DNA of 64,000 nt from Pectinophora gossypiella. Lineage: Eukaryota > Arthropoda > Insecta > Lepidoptera > Gelechiidae. Below are positions 8,549 through 18,449 of this stretch, in pieces; the stretch's first letter is position 1, and the number at the start of each line of letters is the position of its first letter. The DNA is taken from contig NC_065407.1 of the NCBI RefSeq assembly GCF_024362695.1, positions 17,670,001 to 17,734,000 on the forward strand, in the 5' to 3' direction. The notes beneath the pieces were generated by a model that worked only from the letters and a program-made list of their open reading frames with translations, ran no database searches and was not told where the DNA came from. The translations under genes were made by a program, and so were the position numbers.

Positions 8549-11500
8549 CTACGGTTCGCCGTCCTCGGGTGGCGATGTTGGCAGGATGACCAGCTTCTTC
8601 GTTGGCCGCCGCAGGATCCCCTTCGTTGTCCTCACGTCGACCGCCCTCGTCTCGCCGTCTGGTCCGGGGTAGGCAGCCACGACGACACCTCGCGGCCACG
8701 AGTTGCGAGGCAGCGTGCCGTCAGCGATCAATACTAAATCGCCCACGGAGATGGAACCCTTGCTGGCTCGGGGCTCCCGCCGGTGTTGGAGTTCAGGTAG
8801 GTACTCCCGTACCCATCGCGCCCAGAACATGTCGGCTAGGCGTTGGCTCTTCCTCCAGTCTTTGCGGCCGGCGTCGTCGCCCTCCGTGAAGGCGCCTGGC
8901 ATCGGCACCCGTGATGGACCTCCCAGGATGAAGTGGTTCGGAGTGAGGGCCTCTGGGTCCTCCGGTGATGTCGACACGTGTGTGAGGGGTCGACTGTTGA
9001 TGGTGTGCTCGGCCTCCACCAGTAGCGTTGTCAGGACTTCTTCTTTTGGCGCGCGCTCGTGCAGCACCACGGCTAGTGCTGATTTGACGCTGCGGACCAG
9101 TCTCTCCCACGCGCCTCCCATGAATGGCGCGCTAGGAGGGATGAACTTCCAGGTGATGAAGCGAGCGGAGGCTTCTTGTTGTATGGCCTCCTCGACGGCG
9201 TGCTTCATCTCGACGTCCGCACCGCGCAGGTTGGTACCCTGGTCTGACCAGAGCTCGGTGGGGCACCCGCGGCGGCCTATGAAGCGCCGCAGTGCCATTA
9301 CTGCAGAGTCGGTGCTGAGGCTCCCGGCGAGTTCCAGGTGCACTGCCCTGGTGGTTAGGCAGGTGAAGAGGACTCCGTACCTCTTCTGACGTGCGCGACC
9401 CACGGTGACTGTCATGGGCCCAAAGTAGTCAAGCCCCGTGTAGGTGAAGGGCCGCTGGTGATGGGCTAGACGGCTCCTTGGATGATTGCCTGTCGATGGT
9501 TGGGCTGGCGTGGCCCGACGGATGCGGCAGACCTGGCATTTCTTCAGTTCGTTGCGCACGGCGTGGCGGAGGCGCAACACCCAGTAGTGCTGTCGCACCT
9601 CATTTGCCGTTGTTTCAAACCCTCCGTGGTGTAATTGCGTGTGCACCCACTTGATGTACAGCCGCGTCCATCGGTGGTCTCCATCCAGGATGACGGGCTC
9701 CCGTTGTTCTGTTGTGATGTCGGCGGCGGCGGCGATCCTCGAGCGTAGATGTATTAGTCCCTCTTCGTCAATCATAATCGACAGTTGCTTGAGTCGACTG
9801 TCGGCCGGCAGGGGCTTCTTTCTTCTTATAGCTTCTAGCTCCGCGCTGAAGGCCTCTTCCTGCACGGCGCGTATCCATAGTTGCCGTGCGCGATGCAAGT
9901 ATCGTGCCGCGAGAGGCACGATCTTTCTCTGCTGTCTCGGCGCATGTTTGTGTCCTGTGCCTCGTCCCGTTTCTCTGTGCGCCTGTACCTTCTTCCACGT
10001 CGGGTCTTCCTCCGCACGTTTCTTGGTGCGTTTTCTAGCGGCGGCACACCTTTCTCTTCCCTTTAGTTTTTCTATGAATTGTAGGACACGCGCCGTGACA
10101 CGTAGTAGTTTTGCCCACGATGAAAAACGTGTTATGTCGGGTAGCGCCTTCCCTGTTCTTTCTGCGGCGGTCGTCGCGTGCACTCTCTCCTCGTTTGTGT
10201 GTTCAATAGTCTCTGAGATGTCCTCCGCCGGCCAGGTGTCTTCTGGTCGATACAGGAAAGGCGGGCCGCGGAACCAACGATGCTCGGAGGCGAAGTCTTT
10301 CGGCGTTCCTCGTGTAGCGTCGTCGGCCGGGTTGTCTCTCGTTGATACCCAACGCCATTCGTTTGTCTTAGTCTCCTCTGCTATCTCGGCGACTCGATGA
10401 GCTACGAAGGGCTTGTAGGCTCGTGGTCCCGTTCGCAACCATGATAGGACGGTCCTAGAGTCGCTCCAGAAGTAACGACGTGCAGGCTTGATGTCGTGTT
10501 CCTCTTGCGCTGTGCGGGCTAGGCGGCAGCCCATTACGGCCGCTTGGAGCTCCAGTCGTGGTATCGATGTCATCTTGCTGATAGGCGCCACTCTCCCTTT
10601 GCCGGCGATGAGCGAGATGTGTATTTTCCCGTCCTCGTCGACGATTCGCCAGTATACCGCAGCGGCGTAGGCAGAGCTGCTTGCGTCCACGAAGGTGTGT
10701 AGCTCCACGAACCGGGCGCATGTGAGCGAGGCATAGCACCGAGGTACGGCTAGTTGTGAGAGGCGCCGCGCATGCTCCGTCCATTTTTTCCATGCTTCTG
10801 CTTCGGGGGTAGGCAGCGCGTCGTCCCATCCTATTCCGGTGCGCCAGGTGTCCTGAATGATGCGCTTCGCTTGTATGGTCACGGGCGTGGCGATTCCCAG
10901 CGGGTCGTAGAGTGACATCGTCGTTCGTAACGCTTCCCTCTTCGTTGGCACGCGCTCGCCGTGTAGTATGTCGGTGGGTATCCGGGCTTCATTCATATTG
11001 AAGGACAGCGTGTCGCGCTCTGGGTACCATATCATTCCCAGTATCTTTTCGGGAGCAAGCTTGACGATGTCTTCTTTCGCCTCGGGCGCCAATGATGATA
11101 GTACGAGTCTGGAGCTCGATGCCCATTTCTGTAGATAGTAGTTGGCGCGGCTATGTATATAGGCCACTTGACTGGAGACTTGTATTGCTTCCTCTTCCGT
11201 ATCGAAGCTTGCCAAGTAGTCGTCGACGTAGTGATTGTTGATGATTGCCGCCGCCGCCGCCGGATATTCTTCTCTATATTGTTCGGCGTTCCTATTCTTC
11301 ACGAAGATTGCCGTGCAGGGGGATGAAGTAGCGCCGAATATTACACTCTTCATGCGATACTCGACAGGGGGTCCCTCTCTTCTATTTCCGCGCCAGAGGA
11401 AGCGCTGCATGTCTCGATCTTCCGTCCTTATTGAGATCCGCATAAACATGTCCTTTATGTCAGCCGTCACCGCCACTCTTCTTTGCCGGAACTTCATCAG

Positions 11501-14269
11501 CACTCCTGGTAGGGATCGAAGTAGGTCCGGCCCGGACAGTAACATGTCGTTCAGGCTGACTCCTCGCACCTTTGCGGCCGCATCGTGGACGATCCTCAAT
11601 TTCTCTGGTTTCTGCGGGTTCATAACTGCAAAATGTGGTAAGTACCAAATCTTCGTTTTTCCCTTCGGCGGCGTGGGCGCGACTTCTGCATAGCCGTTCT
11701 CTATCAGCGTGTTCATCTGCTTCTCGTACCGCCTTTTCATTTCTTCATCGCGATCTAACTTCCTCTCTATGGCTTGAAGTCTTCTCAGGGCGGCTTCGTA
11801 GCTATTAGGAGGGTCGTAGTCGTCGCTCCTCCAGAGTAAGCCCGTTTCGTATCCTTCGTTTGTGCGGCGAGTGGTCCTCTCTAGTGTTTCAAGCGCTCTT
11901 CTTTCTTCCTCTGTGTGGAAATGTTTCGGTTCCACTCCTAGGACTTCCAATGCGAAGTGGTCTCGAAGCAGTTTTTCTATTGCTTGATCATCTTCTACGA
12001 TCCTCGCGTGATGTACTCGATGAGCGGGGCCTCCCGCCGGTGTGTGCCGCACTCCGTGCAACACCCATCCTAGGTCCGTGCGCGCGGCGACCAGTTGGCT
12101 GTCTTGCTCGCGTCTGACTTCATGTGCCAGGAGTAGCTGCCAGTTGTCTTGTCCTATTAATACGGTTGGCGTTCCCCGGTGATAAGTCAGCTGGTCTTGT
12201 AGGTCTTCTAGGTGGCTCTGTCCCGTCACGGCGCACGCCGGCACGCTCTGCGGCGATAACTGCAGGTTCTTCATCGTGCGCGCTGAGATGCTGTAGCTGT
12301 GCGTGTCCTCTGGCGCGCTGATGTCGAAGGTAACTCTTCTCGAAGCGCCGGCGTCCACTCGTGCCCCGGCTACTCCTTCTATGTAAAATGGCTCCGGAGG
12401 TCCCGATACGCCGATGTGTTCCGCCACCGCCGCCTCTATTAATGTGCACGTTGATCCATCGTCGAGAAGTGCGTACGTGCAGTGAGTCCCCTTAGGTCCA
12501 CTTACACGAACCGGCAGAATCTTCAATAGTGCTGTAGTATTCTTCCTTTCTCTTGTCGACGCTATAGTGGCTATTACTGGGTCTTCTTCTATGTGAGTTC
12601 CCGCGTGGATGGACGCTCGTTGTTCCGGCTCGGAGTGCAGTAGGCGGTGGTGCGAGTACTTGCACCCGCCGACGTCGCACCTCCTCGTGGGACATGTGTG
12701 GCCGAACTTCCTCCGTTTCAGGCAGCGGAAACACAACCTATGTTTCTTCGCGGTTTCCCAGCGCTCGTTGACCTCTGTCTTCTTGAAATCTGCACATTCG
12801 GTGACGTGGTGTGTTTCCTTTTCGCAGACTGGACATTGTTTCCTATTGTCACCGGCTGTGACGTTTATCTTCTTTTCTTCTATGTGGTGAGTCCTCATTG
12901 TCCGCCTCAGTGGAGCGGACGCGTTCTCCCGCCGGTCGACGACTGGTGTGGCTTCCACGGGCGCGAAGCTGCCGCACCGCTCCGCTGTTCTCTCCATGAA
13001 ACTTGCTAGCTTCATCAAGTCTGGTTCCTCTTCATCTTGTTCGGCCGCAAAATCGTAGTACCTATATCGCAGTGCTGACGGCATCTTCTCCACTACGTGT
13101 CGAACTACTTCCGGGTTATGCAGGTAATGTGTCTTCTTCAATGCCCTGATGGTTGCTGTAATGTTTGATATCCTCGTGGCGAAGGTGCAAATGTCCCTCG
13201 GTGATTCGGTCAGACGTGGTAGGGCCCGCAGCTTCTCCAGTTCGGCCATGACGAGGGCGTCCGGCCGCCCGAAGCGCGTAGACAGCAATCGCATCACGTC
13301 GGCAGTCGTGGTTGCACCGATGAATAAACATTGGGCGGCATCTCTTGCTGCTCCCCGAAGGCTCCGACGTAGTCTTGATAAGTTTTCTTGCTCCGTCAAA
13401 TATACTGCAGTCTCTTCATAGGCGGTCTTGAAAACTAGCCATTCACTCGACGCTCCGCTGAAGATGGGCAGCTCAGGCACGGAGCGCGGGGCGATGGCGG
13501 CTGGTACTGCTCGTGCGGCCGATGCTATCGCTGTCGCTAGTTGACTGTAATCGAAAGTTGTTGGCTTCTCTTCTATACTCCTGTGTTTCGGCTTCTCATG
13601 ATCCTTTACGGTGGCAGCGGGGAAAACGGCGGCAGCGGGGGGGACGGCGGCGGCGGCGGACGGCTGCGGGGGGGACGGGTCTTCCTCGGCGGCGGGAAGC
13701 TGGTCCACCCACGTCTTGGTGCGCTCTTGCATTTCGCTCACGCTGACTATATCCGTATCGTCGTCGTCTGATTCCGCTTCTAATGTGGCGATCTTCGCCG
13801 CCGCTAGCTCCACTTCCTTCTTCAACAATTCTTCTTTAGCCTTCAGCAGCGCCAGGCGACGTCCCTTCGACGCTGAGGAACGCGGCGCTGTCGGTGCACG
13901 CTTCACCGACTTGGGCCGTAGTGTCGTGTCGTGCGTGCTTTCCCCCGTAGATTCCTCCGTCGTCGTTGCAGTCGTCGTAGTAGTGGCGGTTCCCGTCGTC
14001 GTCGTTGCGGTAGTGCCCAAGCTGTCCTCTGTGCTGGTAGCCGTGGCTGTACGGCTTGTGCTGGGTTTCCTGGTCAGCGGGGGGGCGGTGACTGGCGTCG
14101 ACGCGGCTGTGGTCGGCGCAGTCCTAACGGCGGCCGTGACTGACGTTGACGCGGCGGTGGTCGACGTAGTCGTGACGACGGGGGCGACGGCGGCGGCGGC
14201 GGCGGGTGCCGACTCGGCGGCGGTCGGCGTTGGGCGAGTTTCTACGGACTTCATGCTCCTAGTCTTCAT
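8549..14269 (-). CDS. BEL-2 gag-pol polyprotein, 1906 aa, intact
   Basis: Single ORF from an ATG about 40 bases inside the 5' LTR border. Residues 1-240 are Ala/Thr/Ser-rich and low in complexity, with a Lys/Glu-rich helix near 135-170. The gag core follows at about 260-430 (LPIFSGASSEWLVFKTAYEE). A Cys/His array lies at about 478-546 (CPVCEKETHHVTEC, LCFRCLKRRKFGHTC, HHRLLHSE). The protease site is LLDDGSTCTLI at about 601-611. RT spans about 860-1060, with RIVHDAAAKVRGVSLNDML, TADIKDMFMRI and the catalytic HYVDDYLASF. RNase H begins at about 1170 (LHTFVDASSSAYAAAVYW) and ends near NPADDATRG. Integrase follows, with an HHCC region (LHHGGF...CQVCRIRR) and the D,D,E residues in GLDYFGP, LWSDQGTN and GGAWERL. 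All catalytic residues I looked for are present. It would supply the particle, protease, cDNA synthesis and integration of the element. Confidence 0.95.
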   Translation of the reverse strand: MKTRSMKSVETRPTPTAAESAPAAAAAVAPVVTTTSTTAASTSVTAAVRTAPTTAASTPVTAPPLTRKPSTSRTATATSTEDSLGTTATTTTGTATTTTTATTTEESTGESTHDTTLRPKSVKRAPTAPRSSASKGRRLALLKAKEELLKKEVELAAAKIATLEAESDDDDTDIVSVSEMQERTKTWVDQLPAAEEDPSPPQPSAAAAVPPAAAVFPAATVKDHEKPKHRSIEEKPTTFDYSQLATAIASAARAVPAAIAPRSVPELPIFSGASSEWLVFKTAYEETAVYLTEQENLSRLRRSLRGAARDAAQCLFIGATTTADVMRLLSTRFGRPDALVMAELEKLRALPRLTESPRDICTFATRISNITATIRALKKTHYLHNPEVVRHVVEKMPSALRYRYYDFAAEQDEEEPDLMKLASFMERTAERCGSFAPVEATPVVDRRENASAPLRRTMRTHHIEEKKINVTAGDNRKQCPVCEKETHHVTECADFKKTEVNERWETAKKHRLCFRCLKRRKFGHTCPTRRCDVGGCKYSHHRLLHSEPEQRASIHAGTHIEEDPVIATIASTRERKNTTALLKILPVRVSGPKGTHCTYALLDDGSTCTLIEAAVAEHIGVSGPPEPFYIEGVAGARVDAGASRRVTFDISAPEDTHSYSISARTMKNLQLSPQSVPACAVTGQSHLEDLQDQLTYHRGTPTVLIGQDNWQLLLAHEVRREQDSQLVAARTDLGWVLHGVRHTPAGGPAHRVHHARIVEDDQAIEKLLRDHFALEVLGVEPKHFHTEEERRALETLERTTRRTNEGYETGLLWRSDDYDPPNSYEAALRRLQAIERKLDRDEEMKRRYEKQMNTLIENGYAEVAPTPPKGKTKIWYLPHFAVMNPQKPEKLRIVHDAAAKVRGVSLNDMLLSGPDLLRSLPGVLMKFRQRRVAVTADIKDMFMRISIRTEDRDMQRFLWRGNRREGPPVEYRMKSVIFGATSSPCTAIFVKNRNAEQYREEYPAAAAAIINNHYVDDYLASFDTEEEAIQVSSQVAYIHSRANYYLQKWASSSRLVLSSLAPEAKEDIVKLAPEKILGMIWYPERDTLSFNMNEARIPTDILHGERVPTKREALRTTMSLYDPLGIATPVTIQAKRIIQDTWRTGIGWDDALPTPEAEAWKKWTEHARRLSQLAVPRCYASLTCARFVELHTFVDASSSAYAAAVYWRIVDEDGKIHISLIAGKGRVAPISKMTSIPRLELQAAVMGCRLARTAQEEHDIKPARRYFWSDSRTVLSWLRTGPRAYKPFVAHRVAEIAEETKTNEWRWVSTRDNPADDATRGTPKDFASEHRWFRGPPFLYRPEDTWPAEDISETIEHTNEERVHATTAAERTGKALPDITRFSSWAKLLRVTARVLQFIEKLKGRERCAAARKRTKKRAEEDPTWKKVQAHRETGRGTGHKHAPRQQRKIVPLAARYLHRARQLWIRAVQEEAFSAELEAIRRKKPLPADSRLKQLSIMIDEEGLIHLRSRIAAAADITTEQREPVILDGDHRWTRLYIKWVHTQLHHGGFETTANEVRQHYWVLRLRHAVRNELKKCQVCRIRRATPAQPSTGNHPRSRLAHHQRPFTYTGLDYFGPMTVTVGRARQKRYGVLFTCLTTRAVHLELAGSLSTDSAVMALRRFIGRRGCPTELWSDQGTNLRGADVEMKHAVEEAIQQEASARFITWKFIPPSAPFMGGAWERLVRSVKSALAVVLHERAPKEEVLTTLLVEAEHTINSRPLTHVSTSPEDPEALTPNHFILGGPSRVPMPGAFTEGDDAGRKDWRKSQRLADMFWARWVREYLPELQHRREPRASKGSISVGDLVLIADGTLPRNSWPRGVVVAAYPGPDGETRAVDVRTTKGILRRPTKKLVILPTSPPEDGEP

Positions 14270-14283
14270 ATCCGCTGTTTCTT

Positions 14284-14304
14284 CAATCCGGCTCGAAGGA
14301 GAAT
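14284..14304 (-). other. BEL-2 primer-binding site, tRNA-Tyr-like
   Basis: A few bases inside the 5' LTR the minus strand reads TCTCCTTCGAGCCGGATT. CCTTCGAGCCGGA is complementary to the 3' part of insect tRNA-Tyr as I remember it. The match to a tRNA is from knowledge; the position next to the LTR is seen. Confidence 0.6.
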
Positions 14305-14307
14305 TTA

Positions 14308-14719
14308 TGTGGCCCCTTCGATCCTTGCCACATAAATCTTATAGACTATACCAGATATCGATGTGATCGATGTTAGTGTTATCGATGTAAGTTGAAACTA
14401 GTAGGCGTTGAAATTAGGAGTCGTTGAAATTAAACACCGATTGGAGTTGAATCAGAGCTCCTACCCGTGTGGTGATTCTAATAAGAATGAGAGTCTAGTC
14501 CCCGCGCGCGTGTATATATAGGAAAACGCCCACTAAGCGGGGCGGGGCAAGGGCGCGGCGGGGGTGTGTAGCGGTGAAGCCGCGCTCAGTCCCTATCTTT
14601 CTCTTTATTTTTAAAAATAAAACTTACAAACTATTTACAATTTCTAGGCAATCATTATACAATCATAATATAATCATAATACAATCATAATTTGCTTCTT
14701 GTTGCTTCTACGGCGAACA
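14308..14719 (-). repeat. BEL-2 5' LTR (412 bp)
   Basis: Partner of 8083-8494, same length and by eye identical. As the 5' LTR it should carry the promoter; the TATATATAGG box near 14,512-14,522 is the candidate. The GATCGATG/ATCGATGT units near 14,360-14,390 repeat. Confidence 0.95.
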
Positions 14720-14724
14720 AAATA
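14720..14724. repeat. Target-site duplication of BEL-2, right copy
   Basis: AAATA, matching 8078-8082. Confidence 0.9.
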
Positions 14725-14865
14725 AGATTCAAACAGGTTTACACCGGCACGCGGCGTCTATCAGAAAATTGTTATTTACGAGTTTTTTAAGAAAATATGA
14801 TAAATAGATAATAGTAATCGTGTAAATTGTAAGAAAATAGGATCCGGTGAGAGGGACCAGACACT
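14725..14865 (-). other. BEL-1 5' leader continued, with a possible primer-binding site
   Basis: This is the other side of the BEL-2 insertion, so it should be BEL-1 sequence. On the minus strand TGGTCCCTCTCACCGGATCC (14,859-14,840) begins with TGG and could pair with a tRNA 3' end. The tRNA is not identified. Confidence 0.4.
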
Positions 14866-15119
14866 TGGAGGCGCACGTTACCTTAGAATTTTTGAATTTT
14901 TAGGTCGCTGGTTGTTTCTCCTTGGTAACTTGTCCAACAAGAGCGAATTGTTACATTTGCACTGCACTCACTTTACACAGCACTTTTGCAGTTTATATTT
15001 GCGTTTTGCGTTATGTATTTTATAGTTCAATGAGTTTATATTTGAGAAGTCAAAACAAATGCGCGCGCGTTGACCCTCTTGTACACAGATGACGACACAC
15101 ACTGATTTGACAGGTGACA
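14866..15119 (-). repeat. Possible 5' LTR of BEL-1 (about 254 bp)
   Basis: On the minus strand it would start TGTCACCTGTC and end CCTCCA, followed six bases later by the possible primer-binding site. ACTATAAAATAC near 15,020 could be its TATA box. The matching 3' LTR is lost, so this cannot be confirmed by comparison. Confidence 0.35.
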
Positions 15120-15129
15120 GTTCGTATAT

Positions 15130-15149
15130 TCTTTTTTTTTTTTTTTTTA
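15130..15149. repeat. Poly-T run
   Basis: About 18 T in a row after 'cgtatattc', possibly the A-tail of an old minus-strand retrocopy. Confidence 0.6.
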
Positions 15150-15359
15150 ATCATGCGCCGGAAAAGGAAGGGTTTGTGAGTGATTGAGTTGTGTGTTCGA
15201 ATACATATATAAATAATAGTTTAAAAACTAAATACAAACATCGGCGCAGCCAATAGCTGCAGAGAAGAAGTCTTTTCTTCAGTAAGTAAATGACTCTACA
15301 GGAGTCTACAGCCTTTCAACTTTATACAATTTTGCTACATAGAGTAATAGGCTAGATTT

Positions 15360-15960
15360 CAACTAGTCAAATCAGTTACTTTACTAAACGTCAAAACACG
15401 AAATTACTATGGAATTTATATGACAAAACACACTGTGACGTCAGATAAAGACGTGACAATGTCGCCCTTATTATTACGGATTTCTGGATTAAAATTCATA
15501 ATTAAGTTAAATAGAAAAACGAAAATGATTTTGTTTAGTTTTAGATCTAGACACGCGGTCGCGTGTCCAGCCAAGTTCAAGAAACAGAACTGGCGGGCCG
15601 CACCGTGTGTAATATTACACGAACCATTTGGAGCCACTTTTGACCCCCTCATAAATCAAAGACTATTTCACATAAACGTATCAAATTTGGCTTATATATT
15701 GAGACTAACGAGATACATATGTGTTCTAAATTTCATAAGCTTATCTCAAACGGTTATTTAGATATTAATGTCCAAAATCCTCATTTTTATCATTGACTGA
15801 CTGACTGGACTGACCTACTCGTATAGATCAAAACTCTAACCCAGTTCCAGATGACCTAGAGAGTTAAAATTTGGCATGCAGATAGGTAGTTACATGAATA
15901 CAAAGGAAAAAATATAAAACTGGCAATTTTTAAATAAATTTAGATTCTATTATGAACTTA
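15360..15960. repeat. Probable dispersed repeat, not classified
   Basis: The stretch has the look of a moth repeat: 'gacgtcagataaagacgtgac' in part, a GC-rich 'acacgcggtcgcgtgtcc' hairpin at about 15,551-15,568, the phrase 'ttgactgactgactgg', and 'aatttggcatgcagatagg'. The ORFs here (minus 15,416-15,652 and plus 15,420-15,761) overlap and have no known motif, so I do not call a gene. Confidence 0.4.
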
Positions 15961-16136
15961 ACTAGAATACCTAATGAAGAATATTACTAAGTATGCCAAA
16001 TCGCTTGAAATGATGTCTCAGTAAAGCCTGTATGTATACAAATACACTAGTTTTTGTTGTACTCAAAAAAACTTAGAAGTTTTGTGTGCGGGACACGGGT
16101 TTATCTTAAGATGCACCTAAGCGTCCTTTACACAAA

Positions 16137-16177
16137 CTGTAGGGTGGTTCGCCGTAGAAGAAATACCACCGGTTACA
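16137..16177. repeat. Short imperfect palindrome
   Basis: TGTAGGGTGG at the left is mirrored by CCACCGGTTACA at the right, with a 'cgccgtagaagaa' centre. That centre resembles the 'ttctacggcgaaca' end of the BEL-2 LTR on the other strand. Confidence 0.4.
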
Positions 16178-16547
16178 ACTCACGGTTTATTTACTATAAA
16201 TCACACTGTTTAACAAGTTTGCTAATTATCAAAATGCACAGTTCGCCACTATTAAATACACTCGCCGTAATAAAAACTGTTCGCAAAAGTTCACACAAAA
16301 ATAATTAGATTGACTCGCTCACTCACTCACTCGAAAGTTCGATAGTGTCACAACACTACGCGGATAGCAGATTCTTCAGTCCACTGATATGATTACGCGA
16401 GCTTTTTACACGGAATATCTCACTGTTAAATCACAAACTTCACTATGCAATATTTCACGGTTCACTGACACTGTAGAATTTACGGAATTTACTTTACGGA
16501 AAAATCACCACTATATACTGCACTATAATAACACGGTAGGTACTTAC

Positions 16548-16860
16548 GAACGTGACGGAAAATAAACGGACAGAAATTCACTTTAAAACCGGGCACTGAA
16601 CTATATCACACACTATTTCACTGTAATACTGCACTGGAACTCACTCACTATTCGTACTGCTTCGATTCTGCTTTGATCTGTTTCTTCTTCGGAAGAGAAC
16701 TGAACTGAACTGTGTCGCCGGCGGGGCCGCTCGCCCTTATATATGCGCCGGTAATATGTACTCGTAATTTCTAGGTCCCTCTAGAATCATCGATATACTC
16801 GTCGTCGTCCGTAGAATTTTCTAGTTGCCAACCCTGACTGCTCCTGCCCTCTATTGTCGA
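16548..16860 (-). promoter_or_regulatory. Heat-shock-like promoter and leader, minus strand
   Basis: On the minus strand, GAAAATTC (a GAAnnTTC heat-shock unit, about 16,814-16,821) is followed by an imperfect four-unit array TTCTAGAGGGACCTAGAA (about 16,768-16,785). CATATATAAGG (a TATA box near 16,736-16,746) follows, then GC-rich start-site sequence and a 160-base A-rich leader ending at a GTAAGT donor (about 16,555). The arrangement resembles insect hsp70-type promoters. No heat-shock protein gene is visible downstream in the window, so it may serve a mobile element or be orphaned. Confidence 0.45.
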
Positions 16861-17391
16861 GTAGCAGAATTAAGGAGTGAGCGAGAGGGAGATATAAATG
16901 AGCAGAGCAGACATATATTTGACAGATGACAGCAATCTTTAGCTTCTCGATAACAGATGGCGCTACTGAATTATTCATAGATATTTCCAAACAGATTCGT
17001 AATGGTGGCGGTGTTCCTTATTTTTGTCCTGTGAATGGTGCCCGTTTATCTGTCATCTGTCATTCTCCAGTTGTCAATTTTGACATTAAACATATGTTTT
17101 TCGGCGTTTCATATTCAATGTTTGTTTACGATTTTTTCTATATGATTTCATTACTGTTGCTGCTGTAATCTTTCGGTTGTCGCGTACATTTTGATTTTAT
17201 AGGCACTCAAATTTTCGAAAAATACCGAGTCCCGCTAACACTCACGTGACCGCTTGTGACGTCACAACGCGCCGCGCGGGCTGCGGCCCTCATAGTAAGT
17301 AGGTATTAAGTCGCCAGCAGTTATAGTAGTAGCTTGCACAGTATTTTGTTGTTTTCGTCCTAATAATAGTAAATATTATTCGATTAATAAA

Positions 17392-18445
17392 ATGGATGAA
17401 GGATTCGAAAAAGGGCAATCGGATAATCTACCTGAATTACCTAGATGGATGAATGGTTGCGCATTATTTTGTCAACAAATAGTGATATTGTTGCCGCCGA
17501 AACGCGAGGAATAAAAATGCAATGGTGAGTGAACTTTCCATGCTACTACTTATGCTTAATACCTAGTTTATCTATTCTAAATTGTTTTATCAAAACAAAA
17601 TAGACACAGACAAGCGCCATCTAGCGCAAACCTATTGTAACAATTTAGTTTGGCTAGCTGGCTGCGTCAATATTTTTTATGATAGGAAATTGTAAAGTAG
17701 TAACCAAAAAAACCAACAGATGGCGCTGTTAACCAACGCCAAATACATAGAGAGATATAAAATAGAGTAACGACGAAGGACGCATTTTATTTTCGCTCCC
17801 TAATAATTATTATATTGAACAAAGTCATACCAAATCTATAATCTATTTCTTCAATAGGTAGGTACCCAACTTATGTGATAATGGAAGAATGTAACTCAAA
17901 TAGTAGAAGTTAACCTACCATTATTTTTTTACGTTAAAGGCAACAAATATGTAGGTACCTATTATAGTTTCGTAGCTATTGGTATGTATGAATATATGTA
18001 TAGGTAGGTACCGCTCTTCTTAGTAAATTTAAATGATACATAGGTACATACATTGATTTATTAGGTACAAGCTAGCTTCCGCCAGCACGCCAGCAGTTTC
18101 GCCCCCGTTTCCCTCGGGAACTGTACATACCTATTATGTGTTATTTCAAACTTCATTGTGATCCGTTCAGTATTTTTTTCGTGAAAGATAACAAACACAC
18201 ACGCTCACAAACTTTCGCATTTATAATATTAGTAGGAAGTAGGATAGGTACTTACTTAGGATGTAGATGTAGTGGGTTGAATGTTACAGATGTACTAAAC
18301 CTTATTTATTTGTATTTTTTCTACTTACAAAATACATAAGGCCATTTATTTTTATTTGGAACTTATTTCAGATCGGCAAGAGACAGTTATGGCGATGATG
18401 CTATTGTTTATGTTCAAGCAAGTAGGTGATGTATGTACGGTTAAA
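17392..18445 (+). pseudogene. Decayed two-exon gene fragment of a multicopy insect protein
   Basis: ATG at 17,392 opens MDEGFEKGQSDNLPEL. A frame slip then leads to MVAHYFVN and, in another frame, NSDIVAAETRGIKMQ, ending at a GTGAGT donor (17,525). After an intron-like gap, a TTATTTCAG acceptor (to 18,371) is followed by SARDSYGDDAIVYVQ and, frameshifted, CTVKCRI. The series 'LP..., MV..FF..N.D, AE.RG.K, R.SYGD.AI.YVQ, CTVKCRI' is the N-terminus I associate with a family of multicopy insect hypothetical proteins that carry a YqaJ-like nuclease part further on. That assignment is from memory. At least two frame breaks and a short end make this a pseudogene, perhaps of mobile origin. Confidence 0.4.
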
Positions 18446-18449
18446 TGTA

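Larger units (their letters stand above)
8083..14719 (-). mobile_element. BEL-2: full-length, apparently intact BEL/Pao retrotransposon
   Basis: The element is 6637 bp long, with two 412-bp LTRs, AAATA target duplications, a primer-binding site next to the 5' LTR (14,290-14,304), a purine-rich tract (GGCGGGAGAATA on the minus strand) next to the 3' LTR, and one unbroken gag-pol ORF. I found no difference between the LTRs when reading them side by side, which points to very recent insertion. It sits inside the leader of BEL-1. Its coding region is much more GC-rich than the flanks. Confidence 0.95.

Noticed and set aside
9639..10400. Plus-strand 253-codon ORF
   Set aside because: Antisense shadow of BEL-2 pol, with no domain of its own.
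13611..14366. Plus-strand 251-codon ORF
   Set aside because: It is the antisense of the Ala/Thr-rich start of BEL-2 gag.
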